Shown: positions 24,013 to 32,832, numbered from the stretch's first letter. The stretch is 64,000 nucleotides of DNA from an uncultured Christensenellaceae bacterium (GCA_910586625.1 CAJUIZ010000009.1:1-64000), one strand, 5' to 3'. The notes: generated by a model not told the origin, from the letters alone. Translations and numbers: made by a program.

Positions 24013-24651
24013 TTATTGTTTTTTGTAAAGAACGTGCCAAATATCGTTTCCTGTAAAGCCGCAGCTTCTGTACAACTTTTCGGGCTGCGTAGTGTTGTTT
24101 ATTTTACCGGATACGGTGGCGAAATTCGCTTCGTGCCGCATTTTATAAAGTAATTCGTTGACTATCAGTCGAGCTAATCCGCGTCGTCGGTATAGGGGCA
24201 ATATTTGTATCCATTCTAAAATCAATTCCCGCGCTTCACAATCGAAATCGGCAATTCCGCAGCCGACATAGTTGCCGATATATATGTCTTTTAACAATAT
24301 CCACAAGTCGTACTTAAAAACGGGCGTTTTACGGTAATTCAGTAATTGTTCTTTTGTGACGGACAAATCGTCGTAGCTTGCGTTGATAATACGCACAAAT
24401 TCGTCAATATTATCGTCGCTTGCAACTACTATGCTTATTCCGTCGCAACACTGTCGTTCTATATACTGCAAACTGTGATATAGTCTGAAATACGTTTCGT
24501 CAATATAGTTAGAGAATTTATTTTTATCGTAATCATTGTCGTGCAAAATATGCATATTGTCGGGAATATGCGTTATTTTTGTCTTCCAATATGGAATACT
24601 GGACGCGCCGCAAGGAGCTAAAAGATATTCCGATAGAGACAAACACTTCAT
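24013..24651 (-). CDS. GNAT-family N-acetyltransferase
   Basis: A 212-residue protein. The N-terminal motif APCGASSIPYWKTK (about residues 13-26) is typical of a clostridial acetyltransferase group, followed by a GNAT domain with the acetyl-CoA loop LPLYRRRGLARLIVNEL (about 159-175) and the end LYRSCGF. The ATG at 24651 is chosen because this group starts MK/EC..LSEY; a TTG/ATG 12 codons upstream is possible. GGGAG lies 12 bases before the ATG. Last of a minus-strand group after the DUF819 gene, 60 bases away. Substrate unknown. Confidence 0.85.
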   Translation of the reverse strand: MKCLSLSEYLLAPCGASSIPYWKTKITHIPDNMHILHDNDYDKNKFSNYIDETYFRLYHSLQYIERQCCDGISIVVASDDNIDEFVRIINASYDDLSVTKEQLLNYRKTPVFKYDLWILLKDIYIGNYVGCGIADFDCEARELILEWIQILPLYRRRGLARLIVNELLYKMRHEANFATVSGKINNTTQPEKLYRSCGFTGNDIWHVLYKKQ

Positions 24652-24711
24652 TGCAGGTTCTTTCTCCCGTAAGAGCAATGCGCGCAAATAGTGCGGCGGA
24701 TAAAGTTCTTT

Positions 24712-25968
24712 CTAAACGATTAGCGCAAGCAGTGCTCCTATGCCTATACCTATAAGGTTACCGATAGCCAGTCCGAACGTTCCGCATATAATGCCGGGAG
24801 CGATAAGCTCGCGTTCGCCGTAGGCGTTGGCAACAGGGGCGATAAAGGGCGGACCGTATATTCCCGCTGTGCTGGTTATAAGAGCCGTGCCGCCGTCTAT
24901 CTTGAATATTTTGCACAGCAGCAGATGCAGCAGTATAGAGCCTATCTGTATACAGGCGAAAAACGCAAGCGTAGGCAGTATTTCTTTTGCAAGCATTTTC
25001 AGGTCGATACTCATCGACAGTCCTATGGAAAATATCAATATAAGGTATTGACCTATTTGGTACGATCCTTTTACGTTGCGTATCGGCTTTACGAAGCTAA
25101 ACGCAATTCCCAATACCGAGACGGTTATCATAATAAACAGACTTCCGTCCATATTGCCGTTGATCAGTATTTCCAGTCCCGCGCCGACGGCAAGGCAGCC
25201 TATTGCAAGAGCAATTACGCCTATCAGTTTGCCGATAGATTTTTTATCGCGCGGTATGGATTTGTAGTCGTACTCCGTTTGCGTTTCCGTTTTGATTTCG
25301 GTAGCTTCGGCGGCAGACTCGGTAACCGCTTCGACGTCCGTTTCGTTTGCGGGCAGTTCTTCCGTAATAATCGGTTTAGACGTTTTGCTTCCGAGAAATT
25401 TTTTGTAAACGGGTCGTATTACCGTAAGAATCAACAGGAAATACACTCCGCCTACGAAAAAGTCCGAAGTGTTGGCGGCGGCTATAACGCTCGCTTTGTT
25501 ATCCGGACTTAGCAGCGCGTTGCCTATTGCTATAAGATTGGGCGTTCCGCCTATATACAGTCCGCAGGTCATCCCCGCAAGCTGATTGGCGTTTTGCAGT
25601 CCGACTGCGTTTGCAACGAAAAACCCCGCGCAGGATATTGCGACGGTGGACACGATAACCAATACGAAGGATATCACCGTCTTTTTTGCAAGGCTTTTTA
25701 GACTGGTCATATCAAATGAAAACAGCACTAACGGTATAGCTACCGCTACAAGTACGGACGCAACCGTCTGCGTCAGGTTTTTGTCGTAGTCTATCGGGAT
25801 AAGGGATATCAAAAATCCCGCCACGTAGCATAACGCGATAGCGCCGATAGTGTTGAAAAACTTTACTTTTTGGGTAAGTATAAGCAGCGGTATCGGCAAT
25901 CCGAACATAAGTATTATCGCTATAACGGTGTATAACGTAGATACGTTAAAAGATAACAAGTAGAGCAT
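24712..25968 (-). CDS. DUF819-family membrane protein (YjcL-like)
   Basis: A 418-residue integral membrane protein with about 11 hydrophobic segments, split by a charged cytoplasmic loop of about 55 residues (TSKPIITEELPANETDVEAV, about 196-250). The repeated motifs GGTPNLIAIG (about residue 140) and STAGIYGPPFIAPVANAYG (about 365-383) place it in the DUF819/YjcL family, which is related in fold to bile-acid/glutamate type carriers. Transport substrate unknown. It starts 4 bases after the gene before it, so it is coupled. Confidence 0.85.
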   Translation of the reverse strand: MLYLLSFNVSTLYTVIAIILMFGLPIPLLILTQKVKFFNTIGAIALCYVAGFLISLIPIDYDKNLTQTVASVLVAVAIPLVLFSFDMTSLKSLAKKTVISFVLVIVSTVAISCAGFFVANAVGLQNANQLAGMTCGLYIGGTPNLIAIGNALLSPDNKASVIAAANTSDFFVGGVYFLLILTVIRPVYKKFLGSKTSKPIITEELPANETDVEAVTESAAEATEIKTETQTEYDYKSIPRDKKSIGKLIGVIALAIGCLAVGAGLEILINGNMDGSLFIMITVSVLGIAFSFVKPIRNVKGSYQIGQYLILIFSIGLSMSIDLKMLAKEILPTLAFFACIQIGSILLHLLLCKIFKIDGGTALITSTAGIYGPPFIAPVANAYGERELIAPGIICGTFGLAIGNLIGIGIGALLALIV

Positions 25969-25972
25969 AGTG

Positions 25973-27076
25973 TTAAATCTTCTTTTGATAAATTCTGTAA
26001 ATTCGGGCTACTTCTCCGCCCATTGCCAGTATCGAGCTGTTGCCCGACGGATTGTTTTCCATAACGGTGCCAAGCTCCATATACGTTATGCCGTTGTTCA
26101 GTATGGCTTCGTACATACGCTTATATATTGCCACGGCAACGCCGGAGCGTTGATATTCGGGCAAAACGTATTGCATCAGCGCTCGCAGCGATTTTATGTT
26201 TTTCGATTCTTTCGCAAAGGTCATAAGCCCGCGTAAATCCGTTCTGCCATTCATTTTTTTGAATACGTAAAAGTAATCGGGCAAAGCAACTGCTACGCCC
26301 AAGGGCTTATTGTCGGCGTTGCTGCGCGCTATAAGAATGTAATCCTTATTAAGATACCGTTTCCACTGCTTTACAATGCTGCGCAGCGCTTCTATATCGG
26401 GCGCGTCTTGGTAAATGATGTCGTTTGTGGCGCGTTCCATAACGTATTGAACGTCTCGTATATCGTCGTCTATACGATTGACGTTCAGCGTATCTACGCG
26501 AAAACCGTATTTTTGTTCGGAATAGTTCGCAATCTTCTGCCAACGGGCGTAGTCTACCGAAGCGATGTCGATAGTGTATTCCAACGCGTCCTTTTGCTTT
26601 GTCATTCCGTAGTTTTCCAACAAGTCGTTGTAGTAGGACTTATTGTACGACGTAAAGATAAGCGGAGCGCGGTCGAAGCCTTGGTAGAGTATTCCGCGGC
26701 GATTGTCCTGATCGTACGGGAAATACGTTCCCGTAATATAATCCGCACCCTGTTCGCGCATAAGCTCAGTAACCTTATCGAATAACGCGTTGCAAACCTT
26801 TTGATTGTTCACGCATTCGAACATAGAAAAGAAACCGCATTTGTCCGATTTAAGTTGTTTGTTTTTGTCTATTGTAAACAGTGTGCGGGCAAGAATTTTG
26901 CCGTTGTCCGTTACTATAACGGCGCAGTACGTTTTGTCCTTAAAAAGCAGCTTGGTAAGTGTTTTTTTTATATCGGCTCGCATATACGGTACGTAGTTGT
27001 CGTCGTCCGCGTATAATTCGTCCGGAAAGTTTATAAACGCTTTGAGCCTTTTCTTATCTACAATACTAACTTCCAT
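25973..27076 (-). CDS. GNAT-like acyltransferase, function unknown
   Basis: A 367-residue protein of a conserved but uncharacterised group. The N-terminal half has INFPDELYADDDNYVPYMRADI (about residues 15-36) and GFFSMFECVNNQKVCNALFD (about 81-100), and the C-terminal half repeats a GNAT fold with LPEYQRSGVAVAIYKRM (about 310-326) and a NNPSG motif near the end. Two tandem GNAT-type domains are likely. Ribosome binding site GGGAG. It lies 11 bases after the XRE regulator and 4 bases before the DUF819 gene, so the three form one operon. Confidence 0.8.
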   Translation of the reverse strand: MEVSIVDKKRLKAFINFPDELYADDDNYVPYMRADIKKTLTKLLFKDKTYCAVIVTDNGKILARTLFTIDKNKQLKSDKCGFFSMFECVNNQKVCNALFDKVTELMREQGADYITGTYFPYDQDNRRGILYQGFDRAPLIFTSYNKSYYNDLLENYGMTKQKDALEYTIDIASVDYARWQKIANYSEQKYGFRVDTLNVNRIDDDIRDVQYVMERATNDIIYQDAPDIEALRSIVKQWKRYLNKDYILIARSNADNKPLGVAVALPDYFYVFKKMNGRTDLRGLMTFAKESKNIKSLRALMQYVLPEYQRSGVAVAIYKRMYEAILNNGITYMELGTVMENNPSGNSSILAMGGEVARIYRIYQKKI

Positions 27077-27087
27077 TTATTCTCCCG

Positions 27088-27294
27088 TCAGTAATCGGCT
27101 ATTCCCAATAGGTAATCCGTCGACACGTTAAATAATTTCGCTATGGAAACAAGAGTGTCCAAGTTTGGTTCTCCTACGCCGCTTTCATAGCGCGCGTAGG
27201 ACTGCTGCCGAATCCCGAGCTTCGAAGCGATGAAGTTCTGCGTATAATTATTTTCCGACCGAAGTTCTTTCAATCTTTTTGCAAACGCATTCAT
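27088..27294 (-). CDS. XRE-family transcriptional regulator (single HTH)
   Basis: A 68-residue Cro/C1-type protein. The helix-turn-helix reads YTQNFIASKLGIRQQSYARY (about residues 18-37) and the end DYLLGIADY is typical. Good ribosome binding site GGAG before the ATG. It is the first gene of an operon with an acyltransferase-like gene and a DUF819 transporter. Two acagca/tgctgt palindromes lie upstream and are the likely operators. Confidence 0.88.
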   Translation of the reverse strand: MNAFAKRLKELRSENNYTQNFIASKLGIRQQSYARYESGVGEPNLDTLVSIAKLFNVSTDYLLGIADY

Positions 27295-27329
27295 ATTCGC
27301 GCTCCGTTAATTTATGATAAAAAAAGTTT

Positions 27330-27373
27330 ACAGCAATTGGCTGTTTGTAGCAGTCTTTACAGCATTTTGCTGT
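27330..27373 (-). promoter_or_regulatory. Twin operator upstream of XRE operon
   Basis: ACAGC-AATTG-GCTGT (27330-27344) and ACAGCA-TTT-TGCTGT (27359-27373) are two palindromes of the same type, with centres 29 bp (about three helical turns) apart. They lie 36-79 bases upstream of the regulator start. Binding by the encoded XRE protein is inference. Confidence 0.7.
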
Positions 27374-27402
27374 TAACAGGTTATTTTAAGAATGTTACTC
27401 GG

Positions 27403-27445
27403 CGCGAAAAAAAAGACTGTGGCGGTATTTTCGCGGCAGTCTTTT
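27403..27445 (-). terminator. Terminator of rplI
   Basis: AAAAGACTG (27411-27419) and CAGTCTTTT (27437-27445) form a 9-bp stem. On the minus strand it is followed by eight T, so it ends rplI transcription. Confidence 0.88.
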
Positions 27446-27473
27446 GTGTATTATTTATTTGTATGTAAGCGTA

Positions 27474-27911
27474 CTAATCGACTATAACGGTAACGGCGGC
27501 GGATATTTCCGCGTACATTTTCACCGTTACGGAATATCTGCCCGTAGCTCTTATCGGGTCTTTCATAACTATTTGTTTTTTGTCTACGGCGTAGCCTAAT
27601 TTATTCAATTCTTCGGCGATTTCCTTATTGGTGATGCTGCCGTACATTTTTCCTTGCGAGCCCTTGGACGCGGTAATTCGTATTTCCTGTCCTTTAAGTT
27701 TGTTTGCGTCGTCCATAGCCTTTTGTTTTTCTTCCGCCTTTTGCCGTTCGATAGCTTTGTTTTTTATCGCTACGGAATTGATAGTGTCGGCGGTAGCTAT
27801 GGTGCCCAACCCTTTTTTCAGTAAAAAGTTATTGGCGTATCCGTCGGAAACGTTAATAATTTCTCCCTTTTTTCCTTGTCCTTTAACGTCTTGAAGCAAC
27901 AGTACTTTCAT
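27474..27911 (-). CDS. rplI: 50S ribosomal protein L9
   Basis: L9, 145 residues. N-terminal RNA-binding domain (MKVLLLQDVKGQGKKGEIIN, VSDGYANNFL), long central helix rich in Lys/Glu, and C-terminal domain with GSITNKEIAEEL. ATG follows AAAGGAGA. It stands alone rather than next to dnaB or rpsR, with its own promoter and a structured leader of about 145 bases. Confidence 0.98.
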   Translation of the reverse strand: MKVLLLQDVKGQGKKGEIINVSDGYANNFLLKKGLGTIATADTINSVAIKNKAIERQKAEEKQKAMDDANKLKGQEIRITASKGSQGKMYGSITNKEIAEELNKLGYAVDKKQIVMKDPIRATGRYSVTVKMYAEISAAVTVIVD

Positions 27912-28063
27912 ATTTTCTCCTTTCGGTTACCAATAAAGTGTTCCCGTACGGCGGCGTTCAGTCGCTGTTCGTATATTTTTCGGTATGTAATGCCAAGCAG
28001 TGCATTACGACATGTACGCGTATTTTACGCGTATGCCGATACGTCTTCTTTATTGCTAAGTAA

Positions 28064-28092
28064 AGTATAACTTATCGGCGAAGTTTAGTCAA
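28064..28092 (-). promoter_or_regulatory. Promoter of rplI
   Basis: On the minus strand TTGACT (28087-28092), 17-bp spacer, TATACT (28064-28069). The leader to the rplI start holds GTAATGC-loop-GCATTAC and an ACGCGT-loop-ACGCGT hairpin. Confidence 0.8.
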
Positions 28093-28155
28093 GGCGTTTA
28101 TTGGCGTATTTTTCGCGCGCTTGTTGTTAACACTAAAATAAAAGGAGGTGTAACT

Positions 28156-28320
28156 ATGAAAAACCAACAAACCATTATGTGCGACGTACGCGCATGCAAG
28201 CATCACAACGGCGAGAACTGCTCTTGCAAGCTGTCTCAAATTACTGTAACGCCCTGCGCCGACTGCGAAACGGCTCATTACTGCAAAGACTACGAAGAGA
28301 GAACTTACACGCGTATTTAG
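28156..28320 (+). CDS. DUF1540 Cys-rich protein
   Basis: A 54-residue protein with seven Cys. The pattern I-M-C-D-V-R-A-C-K-H-H, then NCSCKLSQITVTPC, then CETAHYCKDY fits the DUF1540 family, small proteins of Clostridia presumed to bind a metal. The start is fixed by AAAGGAGGTG 7 bases upstream. Single gene with a strong terminator; the role is unknown. DUF1540 genes are often found in spore formers. Confidence 0.9.
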   Translation: MKNQQTIMCDVRACKHHNGENCSCKLSQITVTPCADCETAHYCKDYEERTYTRI

Positions 28321-28337
28321 TCGCCGTAATTTGCGCG

Positions 28338-28371
28338 TTCCCCGCCGTTTGTTTCGGCGGGGAATTTTTTT
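28338..28371 (+). terminator. Intrinsic terminator
   Basis: TTCCCCGCCG (28338-28347) pairs perfectly with CGGCGGGGAA (28355-28364), followed by seven T. Very strong. Confidence 0.95.
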
Positions 28372-28522
28372 GTCGGACATAGCGGTAAAAATATCCCGAC
28401 TCAGAAACAACATATATGTTTGCCGTTTTCAATTACGGATGCGTGCGGCGTATGCTTATAGAAAAAACTTTCCGCGTAGGCAAAAGCTAAATTTTAGGTA
28501 TACCCCGTATCTGCGTTTTTAC

Positions 28523-28551
28523 TTGACACTTTCTACGCTAAAATATACAAT
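28523..28551 (+). promoter_or_regulatory. Promoter of prs
   Basis: TTGACA (28523-28528), 17-bp spacer, TACAAT (28546-28551). The leader is about 95 bases with no clear structure seen. The rest of the 28372-28651 gap holds nothing else. Confidence 0.85.
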
Positions 28552-28651
28552 ATAAACGGTTTTTCCGCAAAGTTGCTCGTGGAGAAATCCAATCGGTCGG
28601 AATAATTAGTAATTCTCAATAATAACAGCGACGATATAATCGGGGGATAGA

Positions 28652-29605
28652 ATGCTTAATCAAATACACGGAGCGATAAAAATTTTTGCGGGCAATTCAA
28701 GCAAAAAGCTGGCGCAAGCCATATGCGAGCAATTGGATTTGGAGCTCGGCAAAATGGAAGTAGGCAAGTTCTCCGACGGAGAAACTGCTGTAAACATCAA
28801 GGAATCCGTTCGCGGCTGCGACGTATTTATTATACAGTCCACCAACACCCCCGTAAACGATAATTTGATGGAGCTGCTGCTTATTATCGACGCGTGCAAG
28901 CGCGCATCGGCAATGCGTATTACGGCGGTTATTCCATACTTCGGATACGCCCGTCAAGACCGCAAGGCGCGCGCGAGAGACCCCATTTCGGCAAAGCTCG
29001 TAGCCGACATTCTTCAAACGGCAGGCGCGGATCGCGTGCTTACTATGGATTTGCACAGCAGCCAGCTTCAAGGTTTTTTCAATATTCCCGTCGATAATCT
29101 TATGGGTATGCCGGTGCTTGCCAAGCATTTTAAGAAGGTGGGCGTACCGACCAATCTTACTATTGTAAGTCCCGATATGGGCAGCGTGGTGCGGTCTCGC
29201 GCAATGGCGAGTAAATTCGACGCGCCGTTGGCGATAATCGACAAACGCCGTCCTATGGCTAACGTTATGGAAGTAATGAATATTATCGGCGACGTTAAGG
29301 GACGCAGCTGCTTGATGTTGGACGATATGATAGATACGGCAGGAACAATCTGTCAAGGCGCGCAGGCGTTAATAGACAACGGCGCGAGCGAAGTGGTGGC
29401 CTGCTGCTCACACGCGGTACTGTCGGGACCGGCTATCGAGCGGCTCGAAGCAAGCAAGCTAAGCAAAATAATCGTTCTCGATACAATCGAGCTTCCCGAA
29501 GAAAAGCGTATCGGCAAAATAGAAGTGGTAACTATTTCCGACCTGTTCGCCGAAGCGATAGAACGCGTTTACACCGATTTGCCCATTTCGAAGCTGTACG
29601 AATAA
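28652..29605 (+). CDS. prs: Ribose-phosphate pyrophosphokinase
   Basis: PRPP synthetase, 317 residues, makes 5-phosphoribosyl diphosphate from ribose 5-phosphate and ATP for nucleotide, His and Trp synthesis. KFSDGE and GCDVFIIQS, the flexible loop region YARQDRKARARDPISAK (about residues 92-108), DLHSSQLQGFF, and the PRPP-binding LMLDDMIDTAGTI (about 214-226) are present. The usual SPDxGGVxRA stretch reads SPDMGSVVRSRAMA here, a variant. ATG with a weak GGGGGAT ribosome binding site. Single gene with its own promoter and terminator. Confidence 0.98.
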   Translation: MLNQIHGAIKIFAGNSSKKLAQAICEQLDLELGKMEVGKFSDGETAVNIKESVRGCDVFIIQSTNTPVNDNLMELLLIIDACKRASAMRITAVIPYFGYARQDRKARARDPISAKLVADILQTAGADRVLTMDLHSSQLQGFFNIPVDNLMGMPVLAKHFKKVGVPTNLTIVSPDMGSVVRSRAMASKFDAPLAIIDKRRPMANVMEVMNIIGDVKGRSCLMLDDMIDTAGTICQGAQALIDNGASEVVACCSHAVLSGPAIERLEASKLSKIIVLDTIELPEEKRIGKIEVVTISDLFAEAIERVYTDLPISKLYE

Positions 29606-29671
29606 AATGTATCGGCTTGCCGAGCGTCTTTTGACGTAAGCAGCCGACGGCCATTACATTACAAATATTAC

Positions 29672-29716
29672 AAACGGCTTAAAACCGCAAGTTTTACAGC
29701 CGTTTTTATTTTTTCA
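29672..29716 (+). terminator. Terminator after prs
   Basis: AAACGGCT (29672-29679) with AGCCGTTT (29698-29705) and the inner AAAAC-CGCAA-GTTTT stem, followed by a T-rich run. Confidence 0.85.
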
Positions 29717-29821
29717 CTATAAATAACGTTTTTTGCTATTCGGTTTGGATTTTAATATTTTATCGTTCGTTTTTATTTGTGGTCTGTTATTATTTTCTTT
29801 TTTTGCGTCAACAATGTTTGT

Positions 29822-30286
29822 ATGCAAAGATTTTTCGTAATTGTAATATTGACGGTTGCAATTGTCGGAGTGATGCTGTACTTCGCGCCAAAACCGTACG
29901 AACAAGCCATAACGTCGATAGCGCCCGATAACGCGCAGATAAACGTTTATTGCCGCGGCGGAAGCGTCTGCGGAGTTGACTTGGGCTTCGGCAGTATGGT
30001 CCGCTGCTCAGTTGCCGACTTGTCCGCGACGTACTCCCGATGCGGAACAGTGGACGGCATAAGCGCGACGTTTGAAGGCGATTTAACTGCTGTCGAACGT
30101 ATTCTTTCCCATTTGCGCGTCCGTTCCGTAACCGTAAGCAACTTCGGCGATTTGACGGTAATAAGCGGTTACAGCGGCGGTGTTCGCGGCGGTGTTATTC
30201 TGGACGGCAAACGCGTCAATTGCCAAATAGCCTATCGCGACGGCGTTATATCCGTGGGATTTCCGCTGATTTTGGGCGATTACTGA
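29822..30286 (+). CDS. Membrane-anchored protein of unknown function
   Basis: A 154-residue protein if translation starts at MQRFFVIVIL (29822). A hydrophobic N-terminal anchor covers about residues 3-22, then an outside domain rich in Gly, Val and Ser (YCRGGSVCGVDLGFG, VRSVTVSNFGDLTVISGYSG) with three Cys. No clear ribosome binding site; an upstream in-frame ATG (29777) would add 15 hydrophobic residues. It precedes a SpoIIQ-like gene and the spoIIGA-sigE pair, so a sporulation link is possible (context only). No family recognised. Confidence 0.65.
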   Translation: MQRFFVIVILTVAIVGVMLYFAPKPYEQAITSIAPDNAQINVYCRGGSVCGVDLGFGSMVRCSVADLSATYSRCGTVDGISATFEGDLTAVERILSHLRVRSVTVSNFGDLTVISGYSGGVRGGVILDGKRVNCQIAYRDGVISVGFPLILGDY

Positions 30287-30359
30287 AATTTTTGTTTTAA
30301 CGCGTATAAAAGCGTTTACGTATGGTAACAATCTCATCAAACAAATACGGAGGCAAACA

Positions 30360-31022
30360 ATGAATTCTGCAAAACAAACCAACAAATTTACAAGATTTCT
30401 GCGTAATAACGCGGCGTTGCTGTTACTTATATTTTGCGTGCTGGCAATAACGGCGGTTGTGTTGGCGGTTACTCTTACGCGTAAGCCCGATACTCCCGTT
30501 ATTCCCGACAATCCTGTTATAGGCGGACCGGACGACGACAACAAAGATCCCGATCCCGTCGTTAAGGACAAAATAAAGGTTTATTTCAACTCTCCCGTTA
30601 AGTACAACAAAATAAGTATGGAGTATACCGACGGCAAGGATTTACTGTTCGTATTCAACTCTACGCTTAACGACTGGGCGTCTCACAAAGGCGTAGACCT
30701 TGTAGCTACCGACGGCACGGAAGTTAACGCAATGTACGACGGAACGGTATTGGACGTAAAAGAAACGTTCGCTTTGGGACAAATCGTTACAATCGACCAC
30801 GGCGACAACGTGGTTGCAACCTACGCTTCGCTCGGCGACGTACAGGTGACCAAGGGACAAGCCGTTAAAAAGGGTGAAAAAATCGGTGTGGTAAGCACTT
30901 CGGCGTCTAACGAATTTATGGACGGAGCGCACGTGCACATTGAAATAGCCGTTAACGGTAAAAACGCAGACCCGATGCCGTATATCAAGGGCGAAATCTT
31001 CCGCGAAGTAGAACAGGACTAA
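30360..31022 (+). CDS. M23 peptidase-fold protein, SpoIIQ-like
   Basis: A 220-residue protein with an N-terminal membrane helix (about residues 17-41), a Pro/Asp linker, and a LytM/M23 domain. The domain contains NDWASHKGVDLVATDGTEVN (His and Asp ligands, about 112-131), IVTIDHGDNVVATYASL, and HVHIEI (about 194-199), so the zinc ligands of active LytM enzymes appear complete. In Clostridia such proteins form the forespore half of the SpoIIQ-SpoIIIAH channel; the position next to spoIIGA-sigE supports that. RBS CGGAGG. Confidence 0.82.
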   Translation: MNSAKQTNKFTRFLRNNAALLLLIFCVLAITAVVLAVTLTRKPDTPVIPDNPVIGGPDDDNKDPDPVVKDKIKVYFNSPVKYNKISMEYTDGKDLLFVFNSTLNDWASHKGVDLVATDGTEVNAMYDGTVLDVKETFALGQIVTIDHGDNVVATYASLGDVQVTKGQAVKKGEKIGVVSTSASNEFMDGAHVHIEIAVNGKNADPMPYIKGEIFREVEQD

Positions 31023-31091
31023 TCGCTCTCTCGGTATCAAGCGAATAACTTTATTGCGATTTTCGCTTGCGTATTTTAACAAAAACGTGTT

Positions 31092-31132
31092 AATATGTCT
31101 TTCCTTATAAAAAGGAAGGACATATTTTTTGT
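31092..31132 (+). terminator. Terminator before spoIIGA
   Basis: ATATGTCTTTCCTT (31093-31106) pairs with AAGGAAGGACATAT (31112-31125) with a single mismatch, followed by T. Confidence 0.9.
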
Positions 31133-31210
31133 AAGCTATTTTACAAAATATTGTAGCTCTACAACAAAAGATACGTTTTGTCGCCTTTTTATACCGCTAT
31201 AATTTGGGCT

Positions 31211-32005
31211 ATGAACGTTTACTTGGAATACGTAATTTTGGATAATTTCGTAATAGACGCTCTCATTTTGCTTGCGGCGGCTTTGACTCTCAGGATACCG
31301 TTCAAGAAGTACCGTATCGTTCTCGGCGGCGCGGTCGGCGCTGCGTGCGCCGTTGCAAGCGTATTCGTAGGCGGTTTTTGGACGTATCTCGTCAAGACGG
31401 CGTGTCTTGTTCTTATGTGCATAACGGCGGTCGGCGTAGGAAAAAAACTTTTTTGGCATATTTTACTCACCGTCGCGTATACCTTTACTTTGGGCGGAGC
31501 CGTAACGGGAATATTTCATCTGCTCAATATTAGCTACGTTACACAAGACGGCGAATTTTACCAAATGCGCGTTCCGCTGTTCGTGTATGCATTGGCGCTG
31601 GCGTTAGTCGCCTTTTTATGCTACTCGATAGTCTTTTACGTCAAGCAAACCAAGAGAATCGCTCCGTATATTTGCAAGATTGTGGTTACTCTCGACAAAG
31701 ACTATAACCTGACGGGCTTTTACGATTCAGGCAACGGCTTGGTATACGACGGTTTGCCGGTATGTTTTGTAACAAAGCGTTTCGACGGATTTTCCGACTA
31801 CTTTGCAAAACAAACGCTTGCAGGCAACGCCCGTTCCGTCGAAGTGGCGACTGTCACGGGCGTAAAAAGCGTGCCGGCAGTCAAGGCGGACGTAACCGCA
31901 AACGGTGTAACGCGGCAGGCATATCTTGCGCTGCCGTCGGATAAATGCCAATCGGCAGGTTACCATATCGTATTATCTAATGAGTTTGTCTCGGCAAACG
32001 GTTAA
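31211..32005 (+). CDS. spoIIGA: Sigma-E processing peptidase SpoIIGA
   Basis: A 264-residue membrane aspartic protease that activates pro-sigma-E at the sporulation septum. It starts MNVYLEYVILDNFVID, as in the family, and has five N-terminal membrane helices (to about residue 150) and a cytoplasmic protease domain with the active-site motif GFYDSGNGLVYDG (about 175-187; DSGN). The start at 31211 is chosen by family match; no strong ribosome binding site is visible. sigE follows after 37 bases, the standard pair. TTTGTCGCC upstream (about 31176) is a weak 0A-box candidate. Confidence 0.92.
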   Translation: MNVYLEYVILDNFVIDALILLAAALTLRIPFKKYRIVLGGAVGAACAVASVFVGGFWTYLVKTACLVLMCITAVGVGKKLFWHILLTVAYTFTLGGAVTGIFHLLNISYVTQDGEFYQMRVPLFVYALALALVAFLCYSIVFYVKQTKRIAPYICKIVVTLDKDYNLTGFYDSGNGLVYDGLPVCFVTKRFDGFSDYFAKQTLAGNARSVEVATVTGVKSVPAVKADVTANGVTRQAYLALPSDKCQSAGYHIVLSNEFVSANG

Positions 32006-32042
32006 TTATACGCTTCGGCGTTTGTAATAAGGAGCTCAAATT

Positions 32043-32747
32043 ATGAAAGTGCTGGAATTATTGAAAAAACTGCTCGCCCGATTGTCTATGTCCGACAAGA
32101 CCGCGCATTATATTTGCGGAGCGGAAGCGTTGCCGCATCCGTTGTCTGCGGAAGAAGAAGCGGTGCTGCTTTCCGCCGTTTGTCAAGGAGATACGGAAGC
32201 TAAGGACAAGTTGGTGGAGCATAATCTGCGTTTGGTGGTATTCCTTGCCAAAAAGTTCGAAAGCAGCGGCGTGGATATGGAAGATTTGGTATCCGTAGGC
32301 ACGATAGGTCTTATCAAGGCTATCAACAGCTTCAAGGCGGAAAAGCAGATAAAGCTTGCCACATATGCCAGCAGGTGTATCGAAAACGAGATTCTGATGT
32401 ACCTTCGTAAGCTTTCCAAACGCAAGGCGGAAGTGAGTCTTGACGAACCGCTGAACGTGGACGGCGACGGCAACGAACTGCTGCTTGCCGATATTTTGGG
32501 CACGGATTCCGACGCTATATACAACCACGTCGAAAGCCAAGTGGAGCGTCAGCTTTTGGAAGAAGGTCTGTCGCGGCTTTCCAAACGCGAGCAGCAGATT
32601 ATCGAAATGCGCTTCGGCTTGGACGGCGAAGACGAGCGCACGCAAAAAGAAGTAGCTGACCTTCTTGGCATTTCCCAGTCCTACATATCACGTTTGGAAA
32701 AGAAAATAATCTCCCGTCTTAAAAAGGAAATTTCCAAGCTGGTTTAG
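32043..32747 (+). CDS. sigE: RNA polymerase sporulation sigma factor E
   Basis: Sigma-E, 234 residues, the early mother-cell sigma factor. It has the N-terminal pro-region (residues about 1-25) followed by YICGAEALPHPLSAEEE, the processing region. Region 2 (LRLVVFLAKKFESSGVDMED, TIGLIKAINSF, ATYASRCIENEILMYLR) and region 4 (LSKREQQIIEMRFGLDGE, QKEVADLLGISQSYISRLEK) are complete. Strong ribosome binding site AAGGAG. Together with SpoIIGA this shows that the organism can very likely form spores. Confidence 0.97.
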   Translation: MKVLELLKKLLARLSMSDKTAHYICGAEALPHPLSAEEEAVLLSAVCQGDTEAKDKLVEHNLRLVVFLAKKFESSGVDMEDLVSVGTIGLIKAINSFKAEKQIKLATYASRCIENEILMYLRKLSKRKAEVSLDEPLNVDGDGNELLLADILGTDSDAIYNHVESQVERQLLEEGLSRLSKREQQIIEMRFGLDGEDERTQKEVADLLGISQSYISRLEKKIISRLKKEISKLV

Positions 32748-32798
32748 CGCAATATGGCGACGAAGTAGGGAGGCGTTTGTTTTCGACAAAATAAACGG

Positions 32799-32827
32799 TT
32801 GCAAAATTATTGCATTTAGTGTATAAT
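32799..32827 (+). promoter_or_regulatory. Promoter of SRP RNA
   Basis: TTGCAA (32799-32804), 17-bp spacer, TATAAT (32822-32827). The start near 32834 coincides with the first paired base of the RNA. Confidence 0.9.
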
Positions 32828-32832
32828 AGCGT

